Positions 45,789 to 54,756 of a stretch of 64,000 nucleotides of DNA are shown piece by piece. Location: contig PKTM01000012.1 in NCBI GenBank assembly GCA_002869145.1, positions 182,507 through 246,506 of the forward strand, in the 5' to 3' direction. Within the stretch, counting starts at the first letter, position 1. Every line of letters begins with the position of its first letter. The position numbers were made by a program, and so were the translations under genes. The stretch is from Denitrovibrio sp. (GTDB lineage: Bacteria > Chrysiogenota > Deferribacteres > Deferribacterales > Geovibrionaceae). Below the pieces are notes generated by a model. The model did no database searches. It was given only the letters and a program-made list of their open reading frames with translations, and was not told the DNA's origin.

Positions 45789-47564
45789 TTAATTATTGTC
45801 AGTATTTACTGCATTTTCGCTTGGCACTTTTGGCAAATATATTAAAAACTCTGCACCTTCCGCCGTGTTGCTTGCTGTGATTTTTCCATCAAAGTGATCT
45901 TCAATCATAGTCTTAGACATATAAAGCCCAATGCCTGTCCCCATCTTTTTCTCTTTGGTCGTAAAATATGGCTCAAATATCTTATCCAGTATCTCTTCAG
46001 GAATACCTGGGCCGGTATCATTATACCTGATGATCAGGCAATCGGCTGAATCTTCAATGCAAACTGTAATTTTACCCTGCTTTTCTTCTGATTCTTCGAT
46101 TGAATCGAGTGAATTTTGGAATAAATTAAGTAAAATCTGCTGGAATTCCCCTATAAAGCCTTTGCAGGAGCATTCTTTCATATCGCAAGCAGTCTTTGCA
46201 TCACTGATCAAACAAAACTTGCTGTTTATTTCGCACAGCTTACACTTCAAAAAAATTTCGATGTTATGACTTAAGTATCTTAAATTAACTAAGTTTATGC
46301 TTCTTTTGATTATATTGTATAAGTTAAAGAGCTCTTTCTCTTTGTTTGGCAAAAAGAATGTTCTGAAATCATTAACTGTTGATGTCATGTGGTCAACAAG
46401 ATTCATACCAAGATCGCTGTATTCATCAATTTTATCGCTGGGTAATTCTGTATATCCGCTTTTACGGTGCAGACTTTGCAGAATAAGTCCCAGAGAATTT
46501 AACGGTTGCCTCCATTGGTGGGTTATTGAGTTAATCATTTGCCCCATCTCAACAAACCGCATCTGATTAAAAAGCGTCCTCTCGGAGTGTACTCTTTTCG
46601 CCACTTCGTCCTGCACTAATATTTCCAGATGATTGTTAGATTCCTCGACCTTTTTCAATGTCTGTATTAAATGTAATGCCGCTGCACTGTACCTAGACAA
46701 TAATTCAGCCACAGAAGCGTAGTGGTCTATGTACTGGGGATACAAAATTTCTTTAACTTTTATATTTCCGAAGCAGACACCGCTATGGATCAGCGGAATT
46801 TGAAAACTATCATCATTTTTTACAACATTACTGTATTTTTCTTCTGTAAGAGATATTTCTATTTGTCCTGAAAAAAGCATTTTGAAAAAAATCTTAATTG
46901 AATTCACTACGTCATCGATCTCATTACTCTCTAAAACGGTCTTAATAAACTCAGTAATCATTAAATGTTCAGCATTGCTGGCACTCAGCTCTTTTATTTC
47001 ATTTTTTTTATTTTTAAGCTGAATATTTTTTAATATCTCAGATAAATTCTTTACTGCATAATCAGTGCCAATCTCTAAGACTGTCACCGATCTGCCACTG
47101 AAAGTTTCAAACGCATCAATTTTATCAGCCAACTCATCTATCTCACCAGTATCTAAAAGCAAAATGCCTGATGAGAAATCACGAAAAAAGGCTGATGCAA
47201 TATCTTGCTTAACCCCCCATTCTTCTAATTTCTGTTTCCAGTCATTTATCCATGATGAAGTTACTAAAAAATAACCTCGCTTAATATATGAGTCAGCAAG
47301 AGTAGGCGGAGCTACAAAATCCACACATCTATCATATTTGATCTGAGTAAAGTTATCTGGTAGTTTTTTATCGGGCTTTATGCAAGAGCATCCTATAATG
47401 ATGACGTTGTTATATGAGTCTGCGGTATCTATTGAATCATAGTCAAGCCCGGCACAAGAGGCAGAAAATTCATTAATTGAAAAGGAGTATTCAGGAAATT
47501 GCTTGGCAGTTTCTTTTAAAACCGAAATGTAGTTTTGACATATACACAGCTGAATATCACTCAT
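45789..47564 (-). CDS. Histidine kinase with DUF1638-like N-terminus and cysteine-rich insertion
   Basis: I use the ATG at 47564, one base after the upstream stop, rather than a TTG at 47591. The 591-residue protein has no membrane helix. Residues 1-175 resemble DUF1638 (VIIIGCSC, RCVDFVAPP, GYFLVTSSWINDW), a domain found beside corrinoid methyltransferases; the match is moderate. A linker and GAF-like segment follow, then His349 (THQWRQPLN) and an ATPase domain (NLFQNSLD, DTGPGIPEE, KMGTGIGLY). Cysteines 441, 444, 451, 460, 465 and 467 form an insertion between the H and N boxes. No response regulator gene is adjacent. Confidence 0.8.
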   Translation of the reverse strand: MSDIQLCICQNYISVLKETAKQFPEYSFSINEFSASCAGLDYDSIDTADSYNNVIIIGCSCIKPDKKLPDNFTQIKYDRCVDFVAPPTLADSYIKRGYFLVTSSWINDWKQKLEEWGVKQDIASAFFRDFSSGILLLDTGEIDELADKIDAFETFSGRSVTVLEIGTDYAVKNLSEILKNIQLKNKKNEIKELSASNAEHLMITEFIKTVLESNEIDDVVNSIKIFFKMLFSGQIEISLTEEKYSNVVKNDDSFQIPLIHSGVCFGNIKVKEILYPQYIDHYASVAELLSRYSAAALHLIQTLKKVEESNNHLEILVQDEVAKRVHSERTLFNQMRFVEMGQMINSITHQWRQPLNSLGLILQSLHRKSGYTELPSDKIDEYSDLGMNLVDHMTSTVNDFRTFFLPNKEKELFNLYNIIKRSINLVNLRYLSHNIEIFLKCKLCEINSKFCLISDAKTACDMKECSCKGFIGEFQQILLNLFQNSLDSIEESEEKQGKITVCIEDSADCLIIRYNDTGPGIPEEILDKIFEPYFTTKEKKMGTGIGLYMSKTMIEDHFDGKITASNTAEGAEFLIYLPKVPSENAVNTDNN

Positions 47565-47565
47565 C

Positions 47566-48588
47566 TTAAGAGTTGAAATTTCCAAATTCAAACACAGCTT
47601 CTCTTATAGCCTCAAGCACATCATCTTTTACTTGATAAGGTATCTCACCATGAACATCAGACAAAATAAAGCCTCCGCCCTTGGCAGCATGTTTAATACT
47701 TTCTTTAACTTTCATACGTGCAGTGTCAGCATCCCAGTTACACATTTCAAGCCCATTCAAGTTTCCGATAATTGTTATTTTGTTATAGAACTCTTTTTTC
47801 AAATCCGCAAGATTTTCGTCGCACCCCACACCAATACCTGCCGTTCCTGTTTGAGAAAGCAACGATGCTACTTTCAACACTCTGCCTGAAGCAAAATGAG
47901 TGACCGTTGGACCATTTATCTGAGAGAGTGTTTCTTTCGCAATTTTGAAACCTGTATTTTCATAATTTTCCGGGGGAGTTATCGTTGGTGATGACACCGG
48001 GTCAAAATAACATATTGCTGTGGCGCCTGCATCAAGCTGAGCATTTGCCCAGTTAACACAAAACTCTTTATTAACATTCATTAAATGTTCAAAAGCCTTC
48101 GGTTCTTCGTACATTAGTTTCAAATACCCCTCGAAACCCAACTGCATTACAGGTAAAGAGAATGGCGACATAACAACGCCTATTACTGGTCTTTCTCCAT
48201 TTGCTGCCTGTTGCAGACCTGATGTGGCTTTCAGGATATTCTGAAGAACTTTAGAGCGTGAAATATCTGGAGATTTCGCAGCTAGTACTTCTTGAATATT
48301 TTTAAAAACCGGCGGACCTGCATTTGGAGCACTATCATCGTAAAAAACAGTATCTCCGCCAAATGCCTCTGTTTCTGCTGATGCATAATGAAAAGAATAA
48401 TAGCAGTCATGCTGATATTTTTCCTGAAGTCTTCTCTGACCTTCTATGACGGAATCAGGGTTTGAATAATAGTCTTTAATAGTTTCGCCTAGCTCTTTCG
48501 CTCCGTGCATAGTGAGCAACAGTAAAAAAGGAACTCTATCAGGCTCTTTAAAGCTCAAAGCAGTCAGTATTCTTTCCAGTGAATTCAT
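47566..48588 (-). CDS. UroD/MtaA-family protein lacking the zinc cysteines
   Basis: The 340-residue protein belongs to the uroporphyrinogen decarboxylase/methylcobamide:CoM methyltransferase superfamily (RILTALSFKEPDRVPF at the start, FDPVSSPTITPPE, IIGNLNGLEM). In MtaA/MtbA a HxC motif and a later cysteine bind zinc that activates the thiol. Here the first reads HFAS (His231, Ala233) and the second DVHGE (His313), so both cysteines are missing. It may therefore use another acceptor or have a binding or sensory role. It overlaps the corrinoid protein gene by 4 nt and precedes the kinase directly. Confidence 0.82.
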   Translation of the reverse strand: MNSLERILTALSFKEPDRVPFLLLLTMHGAKELGETIKDYYSNPDSVIEGQRRLQEKYQHDCYYSFHYASAETEAFGGDTVFYDDSAPNAGPPVFKNIQEVLAAKSPDISRSKVLQNILKATSGLQQAANGERPVIGVVMSPFSLPVMQLGFEGYLKLMYEEPKAFEHLMNVNKEFCVNWANAQLDAGATAICYFDPVSSPTITPPENYENTGFKIAKETLSQINGPTVTHFASGRVLKVASLLSQTGTAGIGVGCDENLADLKKEFYNKITIIGNLNGLEMCNWDADTARMKVKESIKHAAKGGGFILSDVHGEIPYQVKDDVLEAIREAVFEFGNFNS

Positions 48589-49226
48589 ACTAACTTCTCC
48601 GTTTTGATGTATTCATTTACAATTCGAACACCATCAAAAGCATTATATGCAACGGCGTCAGCACCTACTAAGTCAGCTAAATCTTTGTCTAACCGAAAAG
48701 GAGCACCGCCCACTACTACTTTTAAATCAGGCTTGATCTGTTTTCCTTTCTGCACAACCTGCTGCACTTTTAAAGCAGAACCGATCATCAGAGTAGATAT
48801 CATTAATATGTCAGGCATGTCATTTTTAATAACTTCAAGCATACTGCCCACATCTAAAACCCCACAATCATCGGCATGAATTACTGATGATGACAATACT
48901 GAAAGGACAATCCGCTTACCTAAAACATGGTGGTCTTCCAGTGCAGCTATAACTATTTTAAGGTCTTCGGGGTTAGAAACGTTAGATTTCGGAAAGTGTT
49001 TATCAGCAAGTTTTTCACAAATAACACCGCTCATATAGACCTGAGCTAAGGAAGCATCTCCCGCTTCCCACTCTTTTCCTAGTGTTTCAAGGCTTTCATA
49101 CATCACTTCTTCCAAAGATATACCAGACGTGTTAATTATATCTTCAGCGATTTTGAATATGACATTATTATCCATCTTTATCATAGCATCAAAAAAACCT
49201 CTGGTTAATTCTGATTTTGAATGCAC
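48585..49226 (-). CDS. Corrinoid (B12)-binding protein of the MtaC/MtbC type
   Basis: The 213-residue protein has the helical cap of methyltransferase corrinoid proteins (about 1-85) and a Rossmann B12-binding domain. The domain shows the lower-ligand motif DxHxxG (Asp98, His100, Gly103), SxL (Ser144-Leu146) and GG (173-174), so cobalamin binding should be intact. Such proteins carry methyl groups between methyltransferases. It is the first gene of an operon with the UroD/MtaA-like protein and a histidine kinase. No substrate-specific methyltransferase (MtaB/MttB type) is nearby. Confidence 0.88.
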   Translation of the reverse strand: MHSKSELTRGFFDAMIKMDNNVIFKIAEDIINTSGISLEEVMYESLETLGKEWEAGDASLAQVYMSGVICEKLADKHFPKSNVSNPEDLKIVIAALEDHHVLGKRIVLSVLSSSVIHADDCGVLDVGSMLEVIKNDMPDILMISTLMIGSALKVQQVVQKGKQIKPDLKVVVGGAPFRLDKDLADLVGADAVAYNAFDGVRIVNEYIKTEKLV

Positions 49227-49691
49227 AATTTTCTCCGCAAGCTAATTCAAACAAGACTAAACGTCTGCTGTTTTATATAATAGATTTAGTTTTCTCGCCA
49301 CACTATCTTTATAATTCTTATTTTACCACAAATATTCTTTTTTACTGCGGTAATAATACCCCTACACTACAAAGATGTTAGCTTAAAAGCACTATAATTT
49401 CATAATTTATTGTGAAACTTAAGTAAATAACACTTGCTATATTAGATTATCTGCCTATAGTGTCTTTAGTCACACAGTACTTGATATAAGTTTTAAAACT
49501 TGTTACTAATTTGGATTTTAGAATCATAACCGACAGTTTACTAAGCCTATCAATTGAATCACTTCAATAAAGCCCACATAAATTTGTTTCAGTTCATGCT
49601 TCAAAAGGTTAAAAACCTCTTTCCACTATTTTGTACCAAAGTCCGAACTCCATCAGACATGTTTTGACAAAAAAAATATACGGAGCATAAA
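49227..49691. other. 465-bp AT-rich intergenic region
   Basis: No credible coding frame is seen. It must hold the divergent promoters of the corrinoid operon and the RRM protein. A perfect 14-bp palindrome AAGTTTTAAAACTT lies at 49488-49501, and a TATAAT hexamer at 49393-49398. A long leader for the RRM mRNA is possible, but nothing is certain. Confidence 0.4.
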
Positions 49692-49964
49692 ATGAACATT
49701 TATGTAGGCAACCTTAGCTTCTCAACAAGAGAAGAGGAAATTACAGCACTTTTTAGCAATATTGGTGAAGTAGAATCAACAAGAATAATATCTGACAGAG
49801 ACACTGGCCGCTCTAAAGGCTTCGGCTTTGTAGAGATGAATGACTCTGAGCAGGCAAAAGCTGCTATAGAAAAACTTAACGGAACAGAGCTTGACGGCAG
49901 AAACCTCACAGTAAACGAGGCTAAACCAAAAAGCAATGATCGCGGCAACTCCAGAAGATACTAG
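49692..49964 (+). CDS. Single-RRM RNA-binding protein
   Basis: The 90-residue protein is one RNA-recognition motif with RNP2 IYVGNL at residues 2-7 and RNP1 KGFGFVEM near 40-47, plus a short basic tail. Bacterial members bind single-stranded RNA and are often cold- or stress-induced. A Shine-Dalgarno (CGGAG) precedes the ATG, and an intrinsic terminator follows, so it is monocistronic. Confidence 0.92.
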   Translation: MNIYVGNLSFSTREEEITALFSNIGEVESTRIISDRDTGRSKGFGFVEMNDSEQAKAAIEKLNGTELDGRNLTVNEAKPKSNDRGNSRRY

Positions 49965-50015
49965 TAAATCTTCCAACTGACAGCATACGTGTTGTCAGAT
50001 ATGGCCACACTAACA

Positions 50016-50042
50016 AACCGGACAGCAATGTCCGGTTTTTTT
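50016..50042 (+). terminator. Terminator after the RRM gene
   Basis: AACCGGACA and TGTCCGGTT form a perfect 9-bp stem around GCAA, followed by T residues. Confidence 0.88.
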
Positions 50043-50066
50043 ATTAATTATCATCCTATAACACAT

Positions 50067-50095
50067 AAAAAAAGGGCACCAAACGATGCCCTTCT
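50067..50095 (-). terminator. Terminator of the 70-aa gene
   Basis: GGGCA and TGCCC pair across an 8-nt loop; on the minus strand the stem is followed by a T run. Confidence 0.65.
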
Positions 50096-50124
50096 TTATC
50101 ACACTATAAATTATCAATGAGCCT

Positions 50125-50337
50125 TTATCTATGAAACTGGGCTCCATGATCAGAGTATTTATCATTTACTTTGAAGTGTATGGCCTTTTTAAAGAAGCTG
50201 CCCACTTTTCTAAACATGCTGGAAAAAGAATCGTGCACACTTTTGCTGCGCATCTCTCTCGCATGCTGAGTAAGCTGAAGAATCTCGTCATATGTTAGTT
50301 TTTCCTGTGAACCGTAAAATTCTTTAGCTGATCTCAT
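50125..50337 (-). CDS. Small basic protein, unknown
   Basis: The 70-residue product is helical and charged (YDEILQLTQHAREMRSKSV, FRKVGSFFKKA). Its ATG has a strong GGAGGT Shine-Dalgarno and its own terminator follows, so it is probably expressed. It is divergent from a LysR regulator 150 bp away. No family is recognised. Confidence 0.6.
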   Translation of the reverse strand: MRSAKEFYGSQEKLTYDEILQLTQHAREMRSKSVHDSFSSMFRKVGSFFKKAIHFKVNDKYSDHGAQFHR

Positions 50338-50488
50338 AAAGCACCTCCGTGTATTTGATTGCTTAATTCTTTGTTTAATCTTATGTGTAATTATGCTATA
50401 TATTTATCATCAGTAAATAACCAAAAACGATCACCTGATGTGCAAAAACGCACAGCATGCTGTAGAATTTGCCACCTAAGGAGATTTG

Positions 50489-51400
50489 ATGTACCAAAAC
50501 TGGGATGACCTAAGATATTTTTTAGCAGTGAGCCGGACTAACTCATTTGCCGGAGCGGCCTCCCGCCTTCAGGTAACCCACAGCACAGTTGCTAGAAGGA
50601 TTACATCAATGGAAGAATCCCTCAACACAACCCTGTTTCTGCGAACTGAGAAAGGCTGCCGTCTGACCCCTGCTGGCGAAGAACTGCTCCCTTATGCTGA
50701 GGAGCTTGAAACAACAGTAATGAATCTTGAGGAGAAGGTGCACGGTAAGGACAGTCAGCTCTCTGGCATAGTCCGTATAGGCACTCCCGACGGACTGGGC
50801 AATTGTTTTCTGGCAAACCATCTGGGAAAGTTTCAGCGTATGCATCCAGAGCTGGAGGTTGAGCTCATTGCTGTGCCCATGTACTACAGCCTGTCCAAAC
50901 GTGAAGTGGATATACTGATAACCATAACTAAACCATCTTCCGGCAACGTAGTTTCCCGAAAGATAACCAAATACCGCTTGGGCTTATTTGCATCCAAAGA
51001 TTATCTGGCAGGACATAGCAAAATAGCAAACAAAGCAGACCTTGCCAGTCATAACATGGTGGATTATATCGAAGACCTGCTTTATGACGCTGACCTAAAG
51101 TTTTTTAGTGAATTTGCTCCTGATCTAAAGGCAAAATTCCGAAGCTCCACGGTGGTAGGGCAGATGTTTGCAATAGCCGCAGGCTCAGGAGTGGGAGTTA
51201 TACCATATTTCATGGCGTACACAGAACCTGAGCTGGTACCAGTACTCCCGGAACTATATATAGAGCGAAATTTCTGGCTACAGGTAAATCCGGATTCCAG
51301 ACAGCTGGCACGTGTCAGAACGACAATAGATTTTATTGTGAACGAGATAGAGAGCGACAAAGAGAGATTTCTCTCACTGCCAACACAGCCTGACAGCTAA
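50489..51400 (+). CDS. LysR-family transcriptional regulator
   Basis: I choose the ATG at 50489 (AAGGAG upstream) over the TTG just before it. The 303-residue protein has the LysR helix-turn-helix (DDLRYFLAVSRTNSFAGAASRLQVTHSTVARRI, read in parts) followed by a substrate-binding-like effector domain (GIVRIGTPDGLG onward). The effector is unknown. It ends with a 4-nt convergent overlap with the DUF1499 gene. Confidence 0.9.
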   Translation: MYQNWDDLRYFLAVSRTNSFAGAASRLQVTHSTVARRITSMEESLNTTLFLRTEKGCRLTPAGEELLPYAEELETTVMNLEEKVHGKDSQLSGIVRIGTPDGLGNCFLANHLGKFQRMHPELEVELIAVPMYYSLSKREVDILITITKPSSGNVVSRKITKYRLGLFASKDYLAGHSKIANKADLASHNMVDYIEDLLYDADLKFFSEFAPDLKAKFRSSTVVGQMFAIAAGSGVGVIPYFMAYTEPELVPVLPELYIERNFWLQVNPDSRQLARVRTTIDFIVNEIESDKERFLSLPTQPDS

Positions 51401-51834
51401 AACTCCTCTCTGATCTTCTCAATATGCTTACGGTTCACTCCAAAATCTGAGTACCCTAAACGGGCTGAAGAGCGCAGATGGATAATGCCTTGTTCTTTTG
51501 CCAGAACAAAAAACATATCATCCTTAAAGCCGAAAAAAGCGGATTTACGCAAAGCATGGATGCGTGTTGGAAGCACTTCCAGCACCTCTGTTCTGTCCTG
51601 ATTATTCAGTACCTGTACCAAACGATCCATAGCCTCTTCAGGTGAGTCATTAAAATACAGCGGATCAATGCTGAATTTTTCTCTGTCATCAGTTGAAGAG
51701 ACACAGTTAGGGCGGTTGCCGCATTTTAAAAGCTTGTCAGTGTTTATTGTACGCCAGTTTTCAGGCGGGCTGACAGCACACCCCATAAGGGCTAGAGAGC
51801 TCACAATTATTATCTGTTTAAGTTTGTTCTTCAT
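51397..51834 (-). CDS. DUF1499-family lipoprotein
   Basis: I place the start at the ATG at 51834, giving a clean lipoprotein signal (MKNKLKQIIIVSSLALMGC); an ATG 27 nt upstream is possible. The mature part is a DUF1499 domain with CGNRPNCVSS and the ending RSSARLGYSDFGVNRKHIEKI. The function of this family is unknown. Confidence 0.82.
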   Translation of the reverse strand: MKNKLKQIIIVSSLALMGCAVSPPENWRTINTDKLLKCGNRPNCVSSTDDREKFSIDPLYFNDSPEEAMDRLVQVLNNQDRTEVLEVLPTRIHALRKSAFFGFKDDMFFVLAKEQGIIHLRSSARLGYSDFGVNRKHIEKIREEF

Positions 51835-51983
51835 GACACTAACATTATCATATATGAACATCTCACAAGCTTTTATTAAGATACTTTTATAATATTATCT
51901 ATTTCCCCTTGAATATATGCAAACTTGACACATCTTAAAATAGAACAGTTTTAATTTCTGTCTCATACTTAACGGAGAAAATA

Positions 51984-52493
51984 ATGACAGTAAATGATTT
52001 GCGACCCATACATGAAACATCAAAACACGTCTGGCTAATACACTCGGCTACAACAGCCATCGCAGCAACCATAGCCCTTGCTGTGGCGAATCTGCTGAAT
52101 CTGGGTGAAAGCTACTGGGCGCCCATATCAACCATAATAGTTATGCAGTCTACACTTGGCGCATCATGGGACACATCGAAACAAAGATTTGCAGGCACTG
52201 TAATAGGTGCTTTGGTGGCGGGAATAATGTATGATTTACCTGTTCCTATCCCTGTCTCACTTGGCATAGGCATATTCATAATGGGGCTTATCTGTGCCGG
52301 CCTGAAAATGGTCTTGAGCGCATTCCGGTTTGCCGGGGTAACATATGCAATAATCATCCTCCTTCCGCACACTGAAACAGCCTGGCGCATTGGGCTCCAC
52401 AGGTTTATAGAGGTTTCTTTGGGGATTGCCGTTGCACTTGTTGTAACAGCTATAGCTCCTGACCACCCTTTTAAAAAGTCCCGAAACAAATAA
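51984..52493 (+). CDS. FUSC/aromatic-acid-exporter-like membrane protein
   Basis: The 169-residue protein has about five to six transmembrane helices with the FUSC-type signature near residues 40-75 (YWAPISTIIVMQSTLGASWDTSKQRFAGTVIGAL, in parts). It contains only the membrane half of the exporter family and lacks the long cytoplasmic region of full-size AaeB-type pumps. A GGAG Shine-Dalgarno precedes it. Substrate is unknown. Confidence 0.8.
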   Translation: MTVNDLRPIHETSKHVWLIHSATTAIAATIALAVANLLNLGESYWAPISTIIVMQSTLGASWDTSKQRFAGTVIGALVAGIMYDLPVPIPVSLGIGIFIMGLICAGLKMVLSAFRFAGVTYAIIILLPHTETAWRIGLHRFIEVSLGIAVALVVTAIAPDHPFKKSRNK

Positions 52494-52642
52494 CAATGCA
52501 GCAAAGAGATACCGTTAAGAAGCCTGCCCAGCTCCATAAAATGCATAATATACTGAAAATAACTTAGACTCCTCTCACGTTTAGTAATTTCAAAAATCTA
52601 CTTCATGTGTTATGTTTTAAAAAACTTATATGTGAGGGAAAA

Positions 52643-53545
52643 ATGGAACTTAAAGGTATATATCCTATAGTACCGACACCTTTTTATGATGATGGCGCAG
52701 TGGATTATAAAAGTATAGAGCGTCTCATTGATCTGATGGCTGGTAAGGGTGTGCATGGTCTTGCCATCATGGGAGCACTTGGCGAAGGGCCAAAGATCAC
52801 TGATGATGAACGCTCAAAGATAATAAGCCTATACAGAAGCCATATGCCTAAAGATATGCATCTGGTGGTGGGTGTACGAGCTCCTGCCACAGACCCAGCA
52901 AAACTTATGGCTGAAAAGGCTCGCGAGCTTGGCGCTGATGCGCTCCTTCTGGGGCCTCACGGCATTCAGAAAGACAAACCTCTGCTGGAATACTATCAGC
53001 AGGTTTCAGATGCTGCAAAAATACCCTGCATAATCCACGATTACCCCGCTGTAACCGGCATAACCATGACGGTTGATCTAATCACAAAGATGTTTGAGAC
53101 AGCGGAAAACGTAAAATATATCAAACTGGAAGAGCCGCCCACAGGAGCGAAGATTCAGGCACTCCAAAAAACGCTCGGTAAAAAACTGAAAGTTTTCGGT
53201 GCACTAGGCGGTATGTATGCCTTTGAAGAGCTACAGCTTGGAGCTGTAGGGATAATGACAGGCTTTGTTTATGCGGAGCTTCTGGTTCAGCTTTATAACC
53301 TGACTCAAGCAAACAAGTGGGATGAGGCCGCAGAGCTTTTCTATGACTTTCTGCCCCTGAACCGCTGGGAATTTCAGCCGGGAATCGGCATATCACTGCG
53401 GAAAAAACTGCTTCAGAGAATCGGCGTTTTCGAATCTGCAAAAGTTCGCCATCCAGGTGCAGACGCAGACGAAAAAACAGTCGAACAGATGCTGCAGATC
53501 ATTAAACACCTGCAAAAAAAGGGTTACGCACTAAAGCCAGATTAA
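52643..53545 (+). CDS. DapA-family lyase/aldolase
   Basis: I place the start at ATG 52643 (GAGGG upstream; MELKGIYPIVPTPF), 36 nt inside the longest frame. The 300-residue TIM-barrel protein has the DapA-family opening, GALGEGPKIT, the YPAVTG segment and the Schiff-base lysine in YIKLEEPP. Family members cleave or form C-C bonds of 2-keto acids (DapA, NanA, keto-deoxysugar aldolases). Its place directly before selenium-hydroxylase maturation genes suggests a catabolic role, not lysine synthesis. The substrate is unknown. Confidence 0.82.
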   Translation: MELKGIYPIVPTPFYDDGAVDYKSIERLIDLMAGKGVHGLAIMGALGEGPKITDDERSKIISLYRSHMPKDMHLVVGVRAPATDPAKLMAEKARELGADALLLGPHGIQKDKPLLEYYQQVSDAAKIPCIIHDYPAVTGITMTVDLITKMFETAENVKYIKLEEPPTGAKIQALQKTLGKKLKVFGALGGMYAFEELQLGAVGIMTGFVYAELLVQLYNLTQANKWDEAAELFYDFLPLNRWEFQPGIGISLRKKLLQRIGVFESAKVRHPGADADEKTVEQMLQIIKHLQKKGYALKPD

Positions 53546-53559
53546 ATGGACGCTAAAAG

Positions 53560-54756
53560 ATGAAATTCTTTGAAATATTTGGAATAAAAAAAGGGGACGT
53601 TGTCTGCATAGTTGGGGCAGGCGGCAAGACCTCCCTTATGCTGCATCTTGCAAAAGAGCTTACAGAAGCAGGTCACTCTGTACTGGTAACAACAACCACA
53701 AGACTTGCTTCAAATGAGATAACATCAGATTTTGATTTCCTAGTTAACATTAATGGCGAAAAAGCGGAATCTCCTGACATTTCTGCCATAAAAAACTCTG
53801 ATCATGACGTAAAACTTATAGAAGCAGATGGTTCAGCCCGTAAGCCTTTAAAGTGCTGGCTTGACAGCGAACCTGTTATTCCAGAATTTGCAACCTTAAC
53901 AATAGGCGTTTTAGATATAAGCACCATTGACAAAAGTCCTGACATCCATAGACCGGAACAGTTTAAAGCGCTCACCGGATATAAAGATAAAATAACCGTT
54001 AAAAACCTCGCAGAAGTCCTTAACAGCAGTGACGGAATATTCAGAAACTCCTCTCACACCAGAAACATCGTCTTTCTGTCGAAGTGCGAATCTGAAAAAG
54101 ATATCAAAAACAGCATCAGGCTCTCACCCTTCACACACAAAAAACTCACATATGGAAGCGTTTTCAATAAAACAATAGCAAACATTCCAAAGCTGAGTGC
54201 TGTTATAATGGCGGCAGGCACATCAAGCAGAATGGGCGAGAACAAACTCCTTATGCAGATAGATGAAAAAGCTATGATCACTCACCTGCTTGATAATCTT
54301 CCAGCCGAAGTGTTTAACAAAATATCAATGATATACGCTGATGATGCATTAGCAGAGCTGTGTAACAAGTCATGGCTTAGAATGATAAAAACTGACGGTG
54401 GACATGAAAAAAATATTACAATAAAATTAGGCACTGAATCATGTTCAGATTCAGACGGTATAATGTTCTTTGTGGCTGACCAGCCATTTCTAAAAAAGGA
54501 CACTATCATAAAGCTAGCTGACTCTTTTTTTAAAAATACTTCGAAGATATTAATACCAGTATGCTGCGGCAGACAGAGAAACCCTGTGATTTTTCCACAA
54601 AAAGTCTTTGCGCAGCTCATGAACCTTAAAGGAGACAGAGGCGGAAGGACCGTTATAGATAACCACCCCGAGCTGTGCATCTGCATAGATTTTGAAGATG
54701 AAAAACAGTTCACATACATAGACACGAGGCAGGAATATGAGCGATATGCAAAATAA
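53560..54756 (+). CDS. YqeC-MocA fusion: selenium-dependent hydroxylase accessory and cytidylyltransferase-like protein
   Basis: The 398-residue protein joins two families. Residues 1-200 are YqeC-like with a P-loop (GAGGKTSLMLHLAKEL near 18-33) and TTTTRLA. Residues 210-398 are MocA/MobA-like with the nucleotide-binding motif AVIMAAGTSSRMGENKLLM. In other bacteria these are separate genes (yqeC and ygfJ) beside molybdenum hydroxylases that need labile selenium. The fusion should act in cofactor maturation for the xanthine dehydrogenase at the end of the window. It overlaps yqeB by 20 nt. Confidence 0.88.
   Translation: MKFFEIFGIKKGDVVCIVGAGGKTSLMLHLAKELTEAGHSVLVTTTTRLASNEITSDFDFLVNINGEKAESPDISAIKNSDHDVKLIEADGSARKPLKCWLDSEPVIPEFATLTIGVLDISTIDKSPDIHRPEQFKALTGYKDKITVKNLAEVLNSSDGIFRNSSHTRNIVFLSKCESEKDIKNSIRLSPFTHKKLTYGSVFNKTIANIPKLSAVIMAAGTSSRMGENKLLMQIDEKAMITHLLDNLPAEVFNKISMIYADDALAELCNKSWLRMIKTDGGHEKNITIKLGTESCSDSDGIMFFVADQPFLKKDTIIKLADSFFKNTSKILIPVCCGRQRNPVIFPQKVFAQLMNLKGDRGGRTVIDNHPELCICIDFEDEKQFTYIDTRQEYERYAK

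Noticed and set aside
47566-48588. Uroporphyrinogen decarboxylase (haem synthesis)
   Set aside because: The operon partner is a corrinoid protein, and the opening and GNLNG segments fit the methyltransferase branch of the family.
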